Notes: a model not told the origin generated them from the letters alone. A stretch of DNA of 36,917 nt from Chara braunii (GCA_003427395.1 BFEA01000215.1:38054-74970); one strand, 5' to 3'. Positions 17,862-28,384 are shown, counted from the first letter of the stretch. Made by a program: numbers and translations.

Positions 17862-17897
17862 CGTACGAGTACGGATTTGTACACTTGTACTCGTACG
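17862..17897. repeat. Inverted repeat CGTACGAGTAC / GTACTCGTACG
   Basis: Perfect 11-bp arms (17862-17872 and 17887-17897) enclose a 14-base loop. It lies just before the poly(T) tract and the assembly gap. Confidence 0.85.
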
Positions 17898-17915
17898 CTA
17901 GGGGCCCCCTACGAG

Positions 17916-18043
17916 TTTTTTTTTTTTTTTTTTTTTTTAAATCNNNNNNNNNNNNNNNNNNNNNNNNNNNNNNNNNNNNNNNNNNNNNNNNNNNNNNNNN
18001 NNNNNNNNNNNNNNNNNNNNNNNNNNNNNNNNNNNNNNNNNNN

Positions 18044-18087
<44 letters not shown>

Positions 18088-18102
18088 TAGTAACCATCCT
18101 TC

Positions 18103-18150
<48 letters not shown>

Positions 18151-18178
18151 ACTTTTTTTTTTTTTTTTTTTTTTTTTT
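17916..18178. repeat. Poly(T) tracts interrupted by an assembly gap
   Basis: T runs of about 23 (17916-17938), 37 (18050-18086), 45 (18105-18149) and 26 (18153-18178) bases are separated by short unique pieces and by the 100-N gap. On the minus strand they are poly(A) tracts, as found at the 3' ends of retroposons. The Phe-rich open frames here are artefacts of the T runs. Confidence 0.85.
17944..18043. other. Assembly gap, exactly 100 N
   Basis: A run of exactly 100 N, the usual placeholder for a gap of unknown length. Poly(T) on both sides explains the assembly break. Confidence 0.97.
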
Positions 18179-18205
18179 GCTTTTTTGTAGGGGGGCGTTC
18201 AAGAC

Positions 18206-18259
18206 GTACAGGTTCCCGTACAGATTCCCGTACAGATACCGTACAGAAATAACCTGTAC
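18206..18259. repeat. 12-bp tandem GTACAGRTTCCC with terminal inverted arm
   Basis: GTACAGGTTCCC, GTACAGATTCCC, GTACAGATACC and GTACAG follow each other. The first unit (GTACAGGTT, 18206-18214) is the exact reverse complement of AACCTGTAC at 18251-18259. Like the inverted repeat on the other side of the gap, it is built from GTAC. Confidence 0.8.
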
Positions 18260-18586
18260 GGGAAGCCCCCGTACGTGTACTCTATGCAGCGTAGCAAAGA
18301 CAAGTATAACAAAAGATCCCAGAAAATGCGAGAATTGATCTAAGTAAAAAAAACTTAGCTCATAAAATGCAGGAATTGAAACTAACTCCTACGGCTCTAG
18401 CACGTGGCGAGCGACTAAAGCAACTACCTATCAAACTGAACTCAGACTAAGTAGTAGCCTCACTCAGTCACATGCAGGCCAAACCACAAAGGTAAGTACT
18501 CTCACCATCCCAAGTCAACTTATCAAACAATAGTTCATAGTCTCACAATGATTTATCCCTTTATACCAAGCTTACATAGGGCATAA

Positions 18587-19255
18587 AGCTAGACCACCCA
18601 AACTTATGGAACATGTCTAGCTCAGCCATAGAGTATACACAAACACAGGGCACAACAACTTTCCTCTTCTTTTGGCATATGACTAAGTCACCCTAGTCGC
18701 CCTGAAATGTTTAAGTATCCCAACTTTATATAATTATTTTCTCTTAGTCTTTTGAGGTAGCATATAACTGAACCGATCATCTTCAGCTCGAGATCCAATC
18801 TGCCCCTTCGTACCACAAGTTTATTCTTAATTAGTACTCTCTTCAATTGGTGATAAGCTATAGTCAGACCACCCAAACTTATAGAACCCTGTCTGACTAG
18901 TCGGTTCATAGATAATATAAGAATAAAGTATAGTCAAATTATAACCTTTTGGTTCCAGCATGTGCGAGGCGTTGGACCAAGACCACCCAAACTTATGGAA
19001 CATGTCTTGATCCTCAGTCTGGTTCATTTCTCCCAAATCCAAGGCAAAAAGAAATCGACAGAAACTCAAAGTAAACAAGGCTGCCAGACTACCCAAACTT
19101 ATGGATTTGACTGGCTCCTGAAAAGTCAACCGCAAGCAACCCTCACAAGCCATAGCAACCAGACCACCCAAACTTATGAAACATGTCTAGCCCTCCAGAC
19201 AATCCAAAAATAAACATAGCGCTGGGCCTTCCCAAACTTATGGAACTGGCTCAGC
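18587..19255. repeat. Hairpin repeat family II (ACCCAAACTTATGG loop), six units
   Basis: Six copies of a loop close to ACCCAAACTTATGGAAC are flanked by arms that differ between copies but pair with each other. Unit 1: AGCTAGAC/GTCTAGCT (18587-18594, 18615-18622). Unit 2: TAGTCAGAC/GTCTGACTA (18861-18869, 18891-18899). Unit 3: GGACCAAGAC/GTCTTGATCC with one mismatch (18974-18983, 19004-19013). Unit 4: GCCAGAC/GACTGGC with one mismatch. Unit 5 is weak, AGAC/GTCT. Unit 6: GCTGGGCC/GGCTCAGC with one G-T pair (19221-19228, 19248-19255). Loop lengths are 19-21. Confidence 0.85.
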
Positions 19256-20240
19256 CTTTGATTGACCCAGTCAAACTTCATGCAATACTACATTTCTCCC
19301 ACCCTTCCCTCAGATGCAACCCCACAATCTGCTTTCAGTCAAACAAAGAAGCTGAAACTGACATTATACATGTGTTCCTTTACTTAGTCTGGTTATGTCC
19401 TGAAGAGAAAACAAAAATCATAGGGACAGGCATGCATACGTCAATCAAACTACAAGGGGAATAGGCAAACATGGGTATAGTGGGTTGTACAGATAGAGAT
19501 AGTTTACCTGATGGTTCCCTGCCTCCAGAACCTCGCCTAGGTTCCGGCAGAGCTCCCGCAATCGGTGGGCTGACTCCCCATAGAGTCTTGTTGCGGTCCT
19601 ACGGGTTGCAATCTCGCCTGCTGCCTTCAGTGCCTCGCAATGATGGCAAAAAAAACGCAGCAGCTTGGTCAACCTCCGAAGTCAACTGTCAAAGTCACCC
19701 CTCTGCCGACCTCCCAAAGCATAGCACTAGGCCTCCCTTCTCAAAGCCAATCGCACCACATAGCAGTTTGTAACGGTTGGCAACAGTCGGCGACAGTGTG
19801 CAGCAGCATGTGGCAACCAATAGTAGACAGCGGCTCAACAGTGAGGTTCGAGCATACTACATAGCCCAACTAAGTCCGCCGCATTCGCTCACTCAAGTGA
19901 TTGCCAATAGCAATGCTCTCACCAGTTCGAACGCTAACGGCCCCGCAATGGTGGTAAAGTAAACCCGCTTGGACCACCTTCAGCCAACTGCAGACTCGGT
20001 CTGTCCAACGAACTCTCAATCTCCAGTACCACCTCTCTGCATATCACTTTTTTGTCCTCAACAAGCCCTGCAACTGCCACATCACCGCCATCCATAAAAA
20101 CCAACCTCAGCAGCAGCAGTAGCGGCAACTTGAATCAGCAGTAGCTGCTCCCCTTCCAGAAGTTACTCCGATCAACAGCAACAACCATGCCTGCAGATGC
20201 CGATCCTTCTTTGGTTACCTCATCTAGCAGGGTGGACTGT
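19256..20240. other. Non-coding DNA with one further hairpin
   Basis: No gene is recognised. CCAGAACCT (19525-19533) pairs with AGGTTCCGG (19539-19547) with one mismatch and a 5-base loop, followed by GGCAGAGCTCCC, which resembles the family I motif. Cys- and Gln-codon-like CAG runs near 20105 are short. The region may be part of the same decayed element as the hairpin families. Confidence 0.45.
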
Positions 20241-20249
20241 GCACTGGCC

Positions 20250-21135
20250 GATAGGTAAGCCTCCAAAGCCCTATGGCTATCTCTTCATTAATTCGCTATT
20301 CCAATAGTCGGGAACAGGCGGCCCACCGATCCACAGGTGAGTTTCCCTACTCCTGTAGCCTACCTTTCAGCTCTGCCTTTCCGTTCAACTTCCCCAACCA
20401 ACAGTCAGATCCCCCTTTTGCACCGTCGTGCTCGGCCTCTCAGGTATGTACTCCCTTGCCCCCTTCTTTTCTTCGTCATTTTCTACCTCCGCCGTTGCTC
20501 GAGTTGCTCCCTAAGTGGGTCGAGCAACGTGCAACTGCAACCCTCTTTTCTTACAGGAGCAAACCCCTATCCCTTTCTCTTCTTGGCTACTCCATCTACT
20601 TCTGCATGTTCGATCCTCGATGTCCCCACGACTTTATCCAACCGCCGGTAGGTAGGCGCCCGCTACCTCCACCACTGCCATCCGTTTGTAGTGCGTAATC
20701 TTGATTCGCATGGCCATACCTGACCACCCTCCTGATCAGTTCCCTAGAACATCACAAGATACACCGTCAGTTCACCCTCACGCGCGCAGAAAGATAGCAC
20801 AAGGCTACTTTCAGAGCAACGCACCGGTCAACAGGTGAGCATCCCAAACCCCAAGACCGCTCTCACGCTGCTTCCGTCACTAGAATGAGCAAATCGAATG
20901 AACCTTCCGCCAGAGCGTGGATATATATACCGCTGTCCAACCATACGCGCATGGAGTTAGAGAGGAGTTTTTTCCATCGATAGGTTGGGTGGCGCCTTGG
21001 CACACAGGTGAGTCTTCGACACACGCCGGCCTCCCACTACTTCCATCGATATAACGAGCGAAATCGAATGCATCTATCGCTGGAGTACGATCCAATACAT
21101 TCAGCCCCACCTCGAGGTAAGTACTCCCCTACTCC
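20250..21135 (+). repeat. Recurring splice-donor-like motif AGGTRAGT
   Basis: AGGTAAGC (20253), CAGGTGAGTTTCCC (20334), CAGGTATGTACTCCC (20441), CAGGTGAGCATCCC (20832), CAGGTGAGTCTTC (21004) and AGGTAAGTACTCCCC (21115) recur at about 80-390-bp intervals, each followed by a pyrimidine-rich stretch. Two of the intervening pieces also share GAGC(G)AAATCGAATG (20884 and 21056). No frame with protein features links them. Confidence 0.55.
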
Positions 21136-21957
21136 CATGCAGCCCCTTTCCTTTCTAACTCTCATCCTACTAACCTACCCCTCAAACTACTACTACCAAC
21201 CAGCTCGCCCGGGTTGAAAACCCCGGGTTCGGCTCTTGGCTTGCTCGATATCCATCAGAAATGGGCGGGACGAGCTCCTTCCTCCTTTTTTCTTCCGACC
21301 GCCATACCTCCGCGCGGCCCTACCGAACCCGAAATGTGGGTCATATACATCCTGCATTACCGGCCTCTTTGCCTCAAGCGCAACCACAAACCCGAGCCCT
21401 TACCGCGCCCTATTCCCAACAGCGGTGTGATAGTGGACTCTCGCCGACATTTCAACACGCGGGCCCATCAGACGAGGCACGCACTCAAGGTCCCCGACTG
21501 TCGGGACGGCCATAAAGTCTGGCGTCGTATCCTGCTAACGCTAGGCCCATGGTTGGGTCTGGTTCTGTCAGACGCTCAAATAAACAAACACTGCGCGACG
21601 TGCAGACCTACCGAAATACTTTCAGAACCACCTTGCTGTCGATGTCGTCCTCCGCACGTACGCACAGGTCACCGACAAGCGCACCAATCATGAGACATAA
21701 TCCTTTTAATTATATCGTAATTAGAAAAACAAAAATTTGATCAGCAACTATGCCGACTTTCACAACCATCAATCAAAAGATCACGCGCCTCAGATCTGCG
21801 CGCCCACACACTCTTTATTCCTGTCAACCATCCAGTCAACGTAAACCACTGACACTGCCACGCCTCTCGCGGTATACTTAAAACTTCAAACCAAACTATT
21901 CATGTCGTCTGCAAAAACCAGGGTGGATACCCTTGCAAGGGTATTCGCACCGACAAC
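21136..21957 (+). other. Unassigned DNA before the element 2 LTR-end block
   Basis: Open frames are short and without family features. If the 5' LTR of element 2 is longer than the shared block, its left part should be here. By eye this stretch does not match the DNA before the right-hand copy, so the 5' boundary of the LTR is unknown. Confidence 0.4.
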
Positions 21958-22184
21958 GCCCCACCCGAGCACCATACGCGGGTCAGGCCGGCGTGAGATC
22001 GGCCATCACCACAACTCTGAGCCAAAAGCGACACTTGCCCTTCTACCCCCGGAACCTGACACAGGAGATTCCAGTTCCGACCTGGGACTCCGCCCCCACT
22101 TTCCTAAAATCCTTGGCACACCTTTTTTTGTACTTCCAGGCCCACTAACACTTCGAACGCAGGAAGTCGCGCAGGGCGTGAGGT
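21958..22184 (+). repeat. End of the 5' LTR of element 2 (shared block)
   Basis: This stretch is repeated at 36618-36841 with scattered differences and small indels. It ends immediately before a primer-binding site, as a 5' LTR does. Shared landmarks are ACTCTGAGCC near its start, CCTAAAATCCTTGGCACACC in the middle and GTCGCGCAGGGCGTGAGG at the end. Similarity is not traceable to the left, so only the 3' part of the LTR is supported. Confidence 0.75.
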
Positions 22185-22197
22185 TGGTATCGGAGCC
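22185..22197 (+). other. Primer-binding site for initiator-Met tRNA
   Basis: TGGTATCGGAGCC differs by one base from TGGTATCAGAGCC, the complement of the 3' end of plant initiator-Met tRNA and the commonest primer-binding site of plant LTR retrotransposons. It directly follows the LTR-end block and precedes gag by 21 bases. Confidence 0.85.
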
Positions 22198-22218
22198 GAC
22201 ACGTGTCAAGACCCGGGA

Positions 22219-23876
22219 TTGACAAAGGGTTCGGCTCTTTCAAACTCAACCAACCTGGCGACCCCAAAAAGGGGACGGTTTGCGTCAGGGAACTTGTCGG
22301 CACACGAACCTATAGTAACAAGAAGCCGGTCTGCAGGCAAATCGGCCGATAACATGAATGACAATCAGGCCAACGTTAATCAAGCGCAGGCTCACCAGGC
22401 ACAGGGAGGGGCAGGTGGTGGCCCAATACTCGCCCCCCAACCCGCACCTCAGCCTGCATGTGTCCTCGCTCCGGCGGCCCCTCCAGATCTGTACTTTTTC
22501 AATCCGGCACACCACCTGGCAGGAGCCTGGCTGGCCATGCTCCGAGCACAGCAGTATGATAACGATGAGGCAAGGATTAACATCCCCGCCCGGTTAGGAG
22601 GCGATGCCCACCACTGGTTTAGTACTTACGTATGGACTGATCTCCCTACCTTTGAGAGGGATTTCCTCCATAGATTCGACTACATACATCTGGAGCAAGC
22701 GTTCTTCATGATCAAGGACCGAGTACAGAAGCCCCTCGAATCTATCGCGGAATACCGCAGCCGATTCTATCGACTATTCGTAAAGTCCCAGAGGGATGAA
22801 AAGGTAGGAAGGGACTTCTTCATAGATGGACTTCGAAGTAGAGCCATACGAGCCAAACTGTGAAAACAGTTCTCCCCCATCACCTTCACCATGACACAGA
22901 TCATGGACGCAGCCGAAGAAATGGAGCGAAAATTCGCTGTCAGTTTCCTCGAAGGAGAAGATCACGCTAAGAGGGAAATTCTACGGAACTTACCAAAGCA
23001 AGGATGGAATTAGCAGCACTCCAGCACAAGTTCGAGAACATGGGCTTTGTATCAGGTCCCGTCACCTACCTGGAACAGGTGGTGACCCAACGACCTTCTC
23101 CTGAACAAGCATCAGGACCATCGGTGGCAAGAACACCTGCTCAGATCCCTGCGTCGACGGGTAAAACGGACGATTCAAACGCAATTCTAGACCTCACGCG
23201 TACGTTAGTTAACCTCATGCAGGAAAGCAAGAAGGAGCAGCGCGAGTATAATGCCTGCATGGAGTCACTGATGCGCTTCATGCGCCCCATTGATGTTCTC
23301 GTCACCCCGTTCCCTACCGGAGCCCCTATTGAAGCAGCAGCAGCAGGAGCAGGTGTAAGTACGGCCCCCAGAACGGACATGTGTTACACGTGTCACCAGC
23401 CCGGACACATGGCAAGGGACTGCCCCCAGAGGCAAGTACGAATAGGAGCAGCCCCGGTCGCGGCGGCACCCCTGGCTAACGGATCAGGCCGAGTAGGAAC
23501 GATGGTGGAAAAAAACGACGGAGTGATGGCCACTGCTACGATGGTCGAAGAAGCAGCGGAACTGATCCCCCTTGATCAGTTTATATCGTTAGGATATCCA
23601 AGACTGGGTATGATTGGGGTGATTCAACCGGTAGAAGACGAACGAGAGGCTCCAGAACGGAGACCATCCTCCAGTGAGATGGAATCCGGCGGCCCTACTT
23701 TCATCACTGGAAAGATTGACGTACTCGACATCGTTCAAGCGCTAGATCACTGCATCCCACTCCCATTTGGACATCTGCTATCCATATCAGAACAAGCTAA
23801 CGATCGCATGCTCCAACATTGCAAGGCTAACAAAAAACGGTTCGCACTTGCCAAGATTTTTTTCTTTTCTTTTTGA
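22219..23876 (+). pseudogene. Ty3/gypsy gag of element 2, frameshifted, with zinc knuckle
   Basis: The first open part (22219-22863) has no ATG at its opening (TTG); the first ATG is at about 22354. A low-complexity Gln/Ala/Pro N-terminus leads into the capsid, with WFSTYVWTDLPTFERDFLHRF and ESIAEYRSRFYRLF, typical of retrotransposon gag. A TGA after RAKL and a frame change between 22863 and 23004 break it. The second part (23004-23876) carries CYTCHQPGHMARDC (residues 127-140), a complete C-X2-C-X4-H-X4-C nucleocapsid zinc knuckle. The last residues, IFFFSF, come from a T-rich stretch that probably belongs to the inserted LINE's tail. Confidence 0.88.
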
Positions 23877-24340
23877 AAAGCTCAACTCCACCGGTGTTAG
23901 TGATCCTGATAGGAGCAGACGCCACTAACACCGAGGGAGAGGCTCCATCTATTGGTGGGGAGCATCACTTGCTGGAAAACGGGTCCAGCGTCCCATATAC
24001 AACCAATGATACTGTCTGAAAACAATGAAACCAGCAACTGTGAGGTCCCCTAATCTGTGTCTCTTCACCCTCCAAAGAAGGGCGCCATCTAAAGCTGATA
24101 AGGCCTGGCACTAAGGGGTGTCGATCTATATTTACGACTAAGATTTTTTAACCTTGGACTTCACTTTTCATTCATCAATACCACACCACTGCATTCCTAC
24201 CAGGCAGTTGGAAGGGGCAGAAAGGGGTCGGGGAATTCTTCAAGGGGTTTCAGAGGTAAGGGTTGTATCTATTTTGACCCAGTCATGGAACATCAGACAA
24301 TTACATGCTGATTCCACCCTCCTACCCTCCCCCCTACTAA
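23877..24340 (-). other. Probable LINE 3' untranslated region
   Basis: No frame with family features lies between the T-rich tail and the last LINE frame. Its position makes it the likely 3' untranslated part of the minus-strand LINE. Confidence 0.4.
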
Positions 24341-25943
24341 CTACCAGGTGTCATTTCTCCCTTGCCCGATCTTTGTGTCTTGTTGCTTCCTTCTGCTAGG
24401 AATCCCCTCCTCCATACCACTGCTCCCCTTCCATAGCTGGAGCTGGTGGTGGGAAAAGGTCGGGGAAGTCCAAAGCAGGGTTACACGGGATGTCCTGATG
24501 GATATTTGTCCAGTCTTGAAAAAGAAGTTGGTAGTTCCTGCCATTTTGTCCCACAATTCCCCCCCCCCTTTCTCCTTCCCTTACCCCCTCCCATCGAATA
24601 TTTGCAATGGGCTTCCCCTGGGTCTCCCCCAGCCAGTCCTTGCTGAATTGTTGGATGTGTTCCTTGATTTCTGTTTTAGTATGTAAGGTTACTAGTTTTT
24701 CTTTTACTTTTTCTCATTGAATAGTACTTTCAGCTTGCACACACAGTCTAATTTCTTCCTGTAGGATTTGGCCATCCAGTCTTACTGCCTCCATTTCATA
24801 AACACAACGTCTCCTCCATAGCGCCCAGAGCATCGCCTGCCTCCCAATTTCAAACATGTTATCTTCGAAGAATGTAGTCTGTTCCGGGTGCCATGTTTCA
24901 CACAGTAGTGCCTTCCAATCCCATGGCCAAGTGATTGTGGTGCCCATTTATCGCCAAACCCTTTCCCACCATCTCCATAGCCATACTGACCCCGGGCACT
25001 GTAGGAAGATATGCTCAATTGTTTCTGGTCGACATCTTGGTGGAAAGGTTGATGAGCAAAGTTTGCATCATGGCAAGGCTAGCCCTAGTTGTTCCAAGGT
25101 TGTTCTATCAATCAGCCAGTCGTCTGTGGGTAGGCAGCGGTGCTCAATTTGCCATTGCAGTGACGCCACTTTCGTCGGGGAGGCCCTGCTTAGTCTAAAC
25201 CATCTTACTGAGCGAAGGGTCTCTTTTCCCACATTTAGGTGCCGCATCCACCTGTCCTCTACTATGCCTTTTAAGTTTCTTTTGGGGTGCAGCAACCGAT
25301 AGGCTGACTTGACTGACAGTGTGTGTAGTTGTCGCTGCCCGTGTTTTCCTTTACCCATGATTAGTGTCCAGGTCCAGTTTTCCGGATCAAAGCCAAGGTG
25401 TGAGATCGAGGTACTAGTTGGGTTGTATGCCAGCCATCCATCCCTTTCTTTTAAGACCCGGATTTTGTGCAACTCTGATTTTTTATGCCATTGTACCTTG
25501 TCTCTTTCTATTCTCATAAGCCTGTCGTCTGAGGCTCTATGGAAAAGGTTGACTAATATTTCTCCCCCCTCTTCTAGTGATGGGCGTATATCCACTACAT
25601 TTCCCACTACTCCCTCTTGGTCTTTTATGCCCACCCAGTCGCTTTCTTCCAGTGTCGGTCCCTTTTCGAGAATGTGAACCCAATCTAGGGGAACAGCAAA
25701 GACGATTGTCTCCAATGCTTCCCCTACTTTATGACAGTATCTTAGTTTTTCTCTTACCTTGGGTTCGGATATCCAGGTTCCCCGCTCCTGATCCCAGACA
25801 TGTCCTACTCTTAGGACACCGTTTTTTGTCCATCTTTTCCAGGGGGAGTCCGTGCATCGTAGCACCCTACTGTTAGAGTCAATTATCCACCGATTGTCGA
25901 AGAGGGGTTGCCTATATACTTCCTCCCAGCGCAGTGGTGACAC
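24341..25943 (-). pseudogene. LINE ORF2 C-terminal region with zinc-finger-like end
   Basis: The longest open frame (25068-25943, 291 codons) has the features of the post-RT part of plant LINE ORF2. RWMRHLNVGKETLRSVRWFRLSRASPTKVASLQWQIEHRCLPTDDW in its second half corresponds to the conserved segment before the reverse-transcriptase zinc-binding motif. Beyond it the frame is lost, but the minus strand still shows a VWLWRWWERV-like stretch near 24960 and then WHPEQTTFFEDNMFEIGRQAMLWALWRRRC in 24714-24947, typical of the very C-terminal end. The frame at 24341-24556 may be its last piece. Stops and shifts make it non-functional. Confidence 0.78.
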
Positions 25944-26088
25944 TTTATCCGGGGGAGGGGGGGAGTTTCCTCCATGTTTTTATAAGTGAAGTCCAGAAGG
26001 CATTGTTTTTTAGGTCCCTTCTAGCTGCTTGTCTGTCCGTATCGGGTTCAACGTCTCTGTATGGTGATGATCTAGGAACAGGCCAGTA

Positions 26089-26571
26089 TCAGTCTTCTAT
26101 CCAAGACGTTGGGTTTGTGTCCAGGAGGGGCATTGGGGCCAGCCTGGTCATCTGTTGTAGTGTCAGTGCTTTCGAGGGGGTCTGTGGGTCGAGGAGTAGG
26201 TGTTTAATCCACTGCAAAGCTAAGGCTATCATCTGGCTAGATGGGTCTATGATCACCAGCCCACCTTTGGTTTTTGGTTGGATTACCGTGTGCCAGGCCA
26301 CTCTGCTAATAACATTAGGACACTCGTGGTTCCCCCTCCACAGGAATGCCGCCACCTGTCGTTGGAGGGTGGTCGTCGCCGATTTGTTGAGTGACCAGAG
26401 TGTTGTTTTGTACCACAATGAGGCTAGTGCTACATTATTGATCACCAAAGCTCGTCCCATCAGTGAAGTTCTGCTATCCTTGCAACTGTTCAGCTTTCCA
26501 AGGACCGGTTGCATCAGCCATTCATCATTTGAGGGCGGTTGCCCTTCTGCTGATAGTTTAACGCCCAGCAC
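26089..26571 (-). pseudogene. LINE ORF2 segment after the RT domain
   Basis: An open frame of 160 codons. Features are the segment MGRALVINNVALASLWYKTTLWSL, then RQVAAFLWRGN and GGLVIIDPSSQMIALALQWIKHLL, which are the conserved thumb-side blocks of plant LINE reverse transcriptases. It lies between the RT core (26690-27610) and the C-terminal frame, in the right order for a minus-strand LINE. Confidence 0.85.
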
Positions 26572-26689
26572 CCTGATCGGGACTTCTTTTGGCAGTCATC
26601 TAATCCACAGAGATTCCGGCGGTCGGGCCCCTTGGTAGTGTATCCATCAGCCTTCCGTTTTATTTCCCTAGTTAACCCTCATATCTGAT

Positions 26690-27610
26690 AGATTACAAAA
26701 TCGTTCCATCAATCGACGAACTTCCTCCATATTTTCGGTTGAGGCTTCCACGATGAGGGTAAGAACGTTAGCAAAGAGCGAACAGATAGGGGTTGCCTCC
26801 TCTGGATAGAGGTTATCCTTATTTTCTTAATTTGCCTGTGAGTACACAAGTTCGCCGCTAATGCTTCCATGATTATTACGAATAGAAAGGGAGTGATCGG
26901 GTCGCCTTGGCGAACCGATCGTTCCAGACGAATGAGGGGAGCCAATCTGCCATTCACTGCACCCGCGTCGTAGCATTTTGATGAAGGATCTTCACCCAAC
27001 GTCTGAAAACCGGGCCGAAATTGAGTTTTTCTAAGCATTGATCAAGGAAAACCCAGTCTATGATATGGTCATATGCCTTTTCAAAGTCTACAAAAATTAT
27101 AGCAGCATTGTGTCTAGATTGTCGAGATAGCTTAATGACCTCATTAATGAGGAGAATGTTATCCTGGATCTTCCTGCCTTTAATGAAGCCGGTTGCGTTG
27201 GGTGTATGATGTCCGACATTATCGGGGTCATACGATTTGTCAATGTCTTTGCTAGCATTTTGTACACCACAGTCAGGAGTGTAATCGATCGATAGTTTTC
27301 AATATTCATTTTGTCTCCTTTCTTATGAAGCAAGGCCAGTATCCCTTGTCCAACGAATTCTCTCATTTGTCTTGTTGTCCAGACCGTTTGGTAATATTCC
27401 ATCAGGTCTTGCGAGAGGGAGGGTCACATTGTTTCCCATAACTCCTTGGGTAACCCGTCTATTCCGGGAGTTTTCTCTTCTTCCATCTGCATTAGTGTAG
27501 TCCATATCTCCTCTTTTGCGGGTGGCCTCTTCAGGGTTGCCCTCTGTTGTTCTGTAATTTGTTTCTGAAGGGGGGTCAAAAATTCATTAATTTCTTGTAT
27601 TCTTTTCTCT
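26690..27610 (-). pseudogene. LINE reverse transcriptase core, catalytic box destroyed
   Basis: In order on the minus strand: EEEKTPGIDGLPKELWE (about 27490-27440), GILALLHKKGDKMNIENYRSITLLTVVYKMLAK (27330-27230), and RLERSVRQGDPITPFLFVIIMEAL (about 26945-26870), which is the RQG.P.SP.LF block. The catalytic box near 26780 reads LFANVLTLIV where FADDTTLI is expected, so both Asp are gone. Frame shifts separate 27097-27402 from 26709-27038. This RT would copy the LINE transcript at a nicked target; this copy cannot. Confidence 0.87.
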
Positions 27611-27639
27611 TAAGGGATGTGTTTACACTGTGATGAAAA

Positions 27640-28376
27640 AAGTTCATGGTAGAATTTCTTGGCTATGTAAACACATTCAGGAGTGCTGGTGGCCGGTTAC
27701 TCTTGGGATTGTGTCGGGTCTGCGAGGGCATCAATGGTCGTCCTCCCAGTCCTAAGTCTGGCCATTGCGAAAAATTTTGCGTCCATGGTTCCTTCCGTTT
27801 TTTGTTTTCTAAACTTACCTCGTATGTGTGTGTCGTTCCATATATGCTCCATTCATTCGGGAAGGTGAGTCTCAGTTCGCCGTATGGCGGCGGACAGACC
27901 CTCATTAATAGCTCCTTGAATTTGCTCTTGCTGTTGGTTAAGATCTTTCAAATGGTTTTGAAGTTCTATCTCTTCTCTATTACTCTGAGCGACTACTCTT
28001 TTGGAGTATTCACAACATTTTTTTGCCAAAAAGGCTAGGTCATTATTAAACCATACAATATTGTTTTGGATTGTATCTTTATGAGACTGCCAATAGTGCC
28101 ACCTGTCTTTGACAAAGGGTTGGAATGAGTGTTGTGTCAACATCGAGGTGTTTAGTTTGTAAAATCCCGGCCCTTGGTCCGTTTTTTTATGAAACGAGAG
28201 GATTGCCACATACATAGCGTGGTCCAGGCCCAGGTACGGTTTGGGTGGGAAAACTTCTGCAATCTGTAGGGAGCCTTCTATTGCCGTGGAGATTAATATT
28301 AGATCAATTCTTGATCTGGTAGTTCTTTCAGACCCATTTTTTCGTAGGCAGGAAAAAATGCGTCTAGTGGGGTGCA
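27640..28376 (-). pseudogene. LINE endonuclease C-terminal part and linker
   Basis: From about 28376 the minus strand reads LHPTRRIF, then TTRSRIDLILIS, corresponding to the TW..P...SRID.ILVS end of the APE-type endonuclease, and GLDHAMYVAILS, corresponding to the SDH.P motif (with Ala after His). It continues into GPGFYKLNTSML and the helical linker with EEIELQNHLKDLNQQQEQIQ (ORF 27853-28215). The first two thirds of the endonuclease, with its catalytic residues, are missing: 5' truncation. It would nick target DNA. Confidence 0.82.
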
Positions 28377-28384
28377 GTTTACGA

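Larger units (their letters stand above)
23858..28380 (-). mobile_element. 5'-truncated LINE (non-LTR) retrotransposon nested in element 2
   Basis: Minus-strand sequence with the endonuclease end, RT and C-terminal zinc-finger region of a plant LINE interrupts the gypsy element between gag and protease. The right edge (LINE 5' side) lies close to 28376-28385, inside the endonuclease domain, so the element is truncated in the usual way. The left edge is put at the T-rich ATTTTTTTCTTTTCTTTTT (about 23856-23874), which would be a degenerate poly(A) tail on the minus strand. I could not find a clear target-site duplication, so both edges are approximate. Confidence 0.78.

Noticed and set aside
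17849-18338. Phe-rich or Lys-rich open frames
   Set aside because: Produced by poly(T) runs and the 100-N gap.
18587-19255. CRISPR array or integron attC sites
   Set aside because: Spacing is irregular, the stems differ between units, there are no cas or integrase neighbours of those systems, and the context is eukaryotic.
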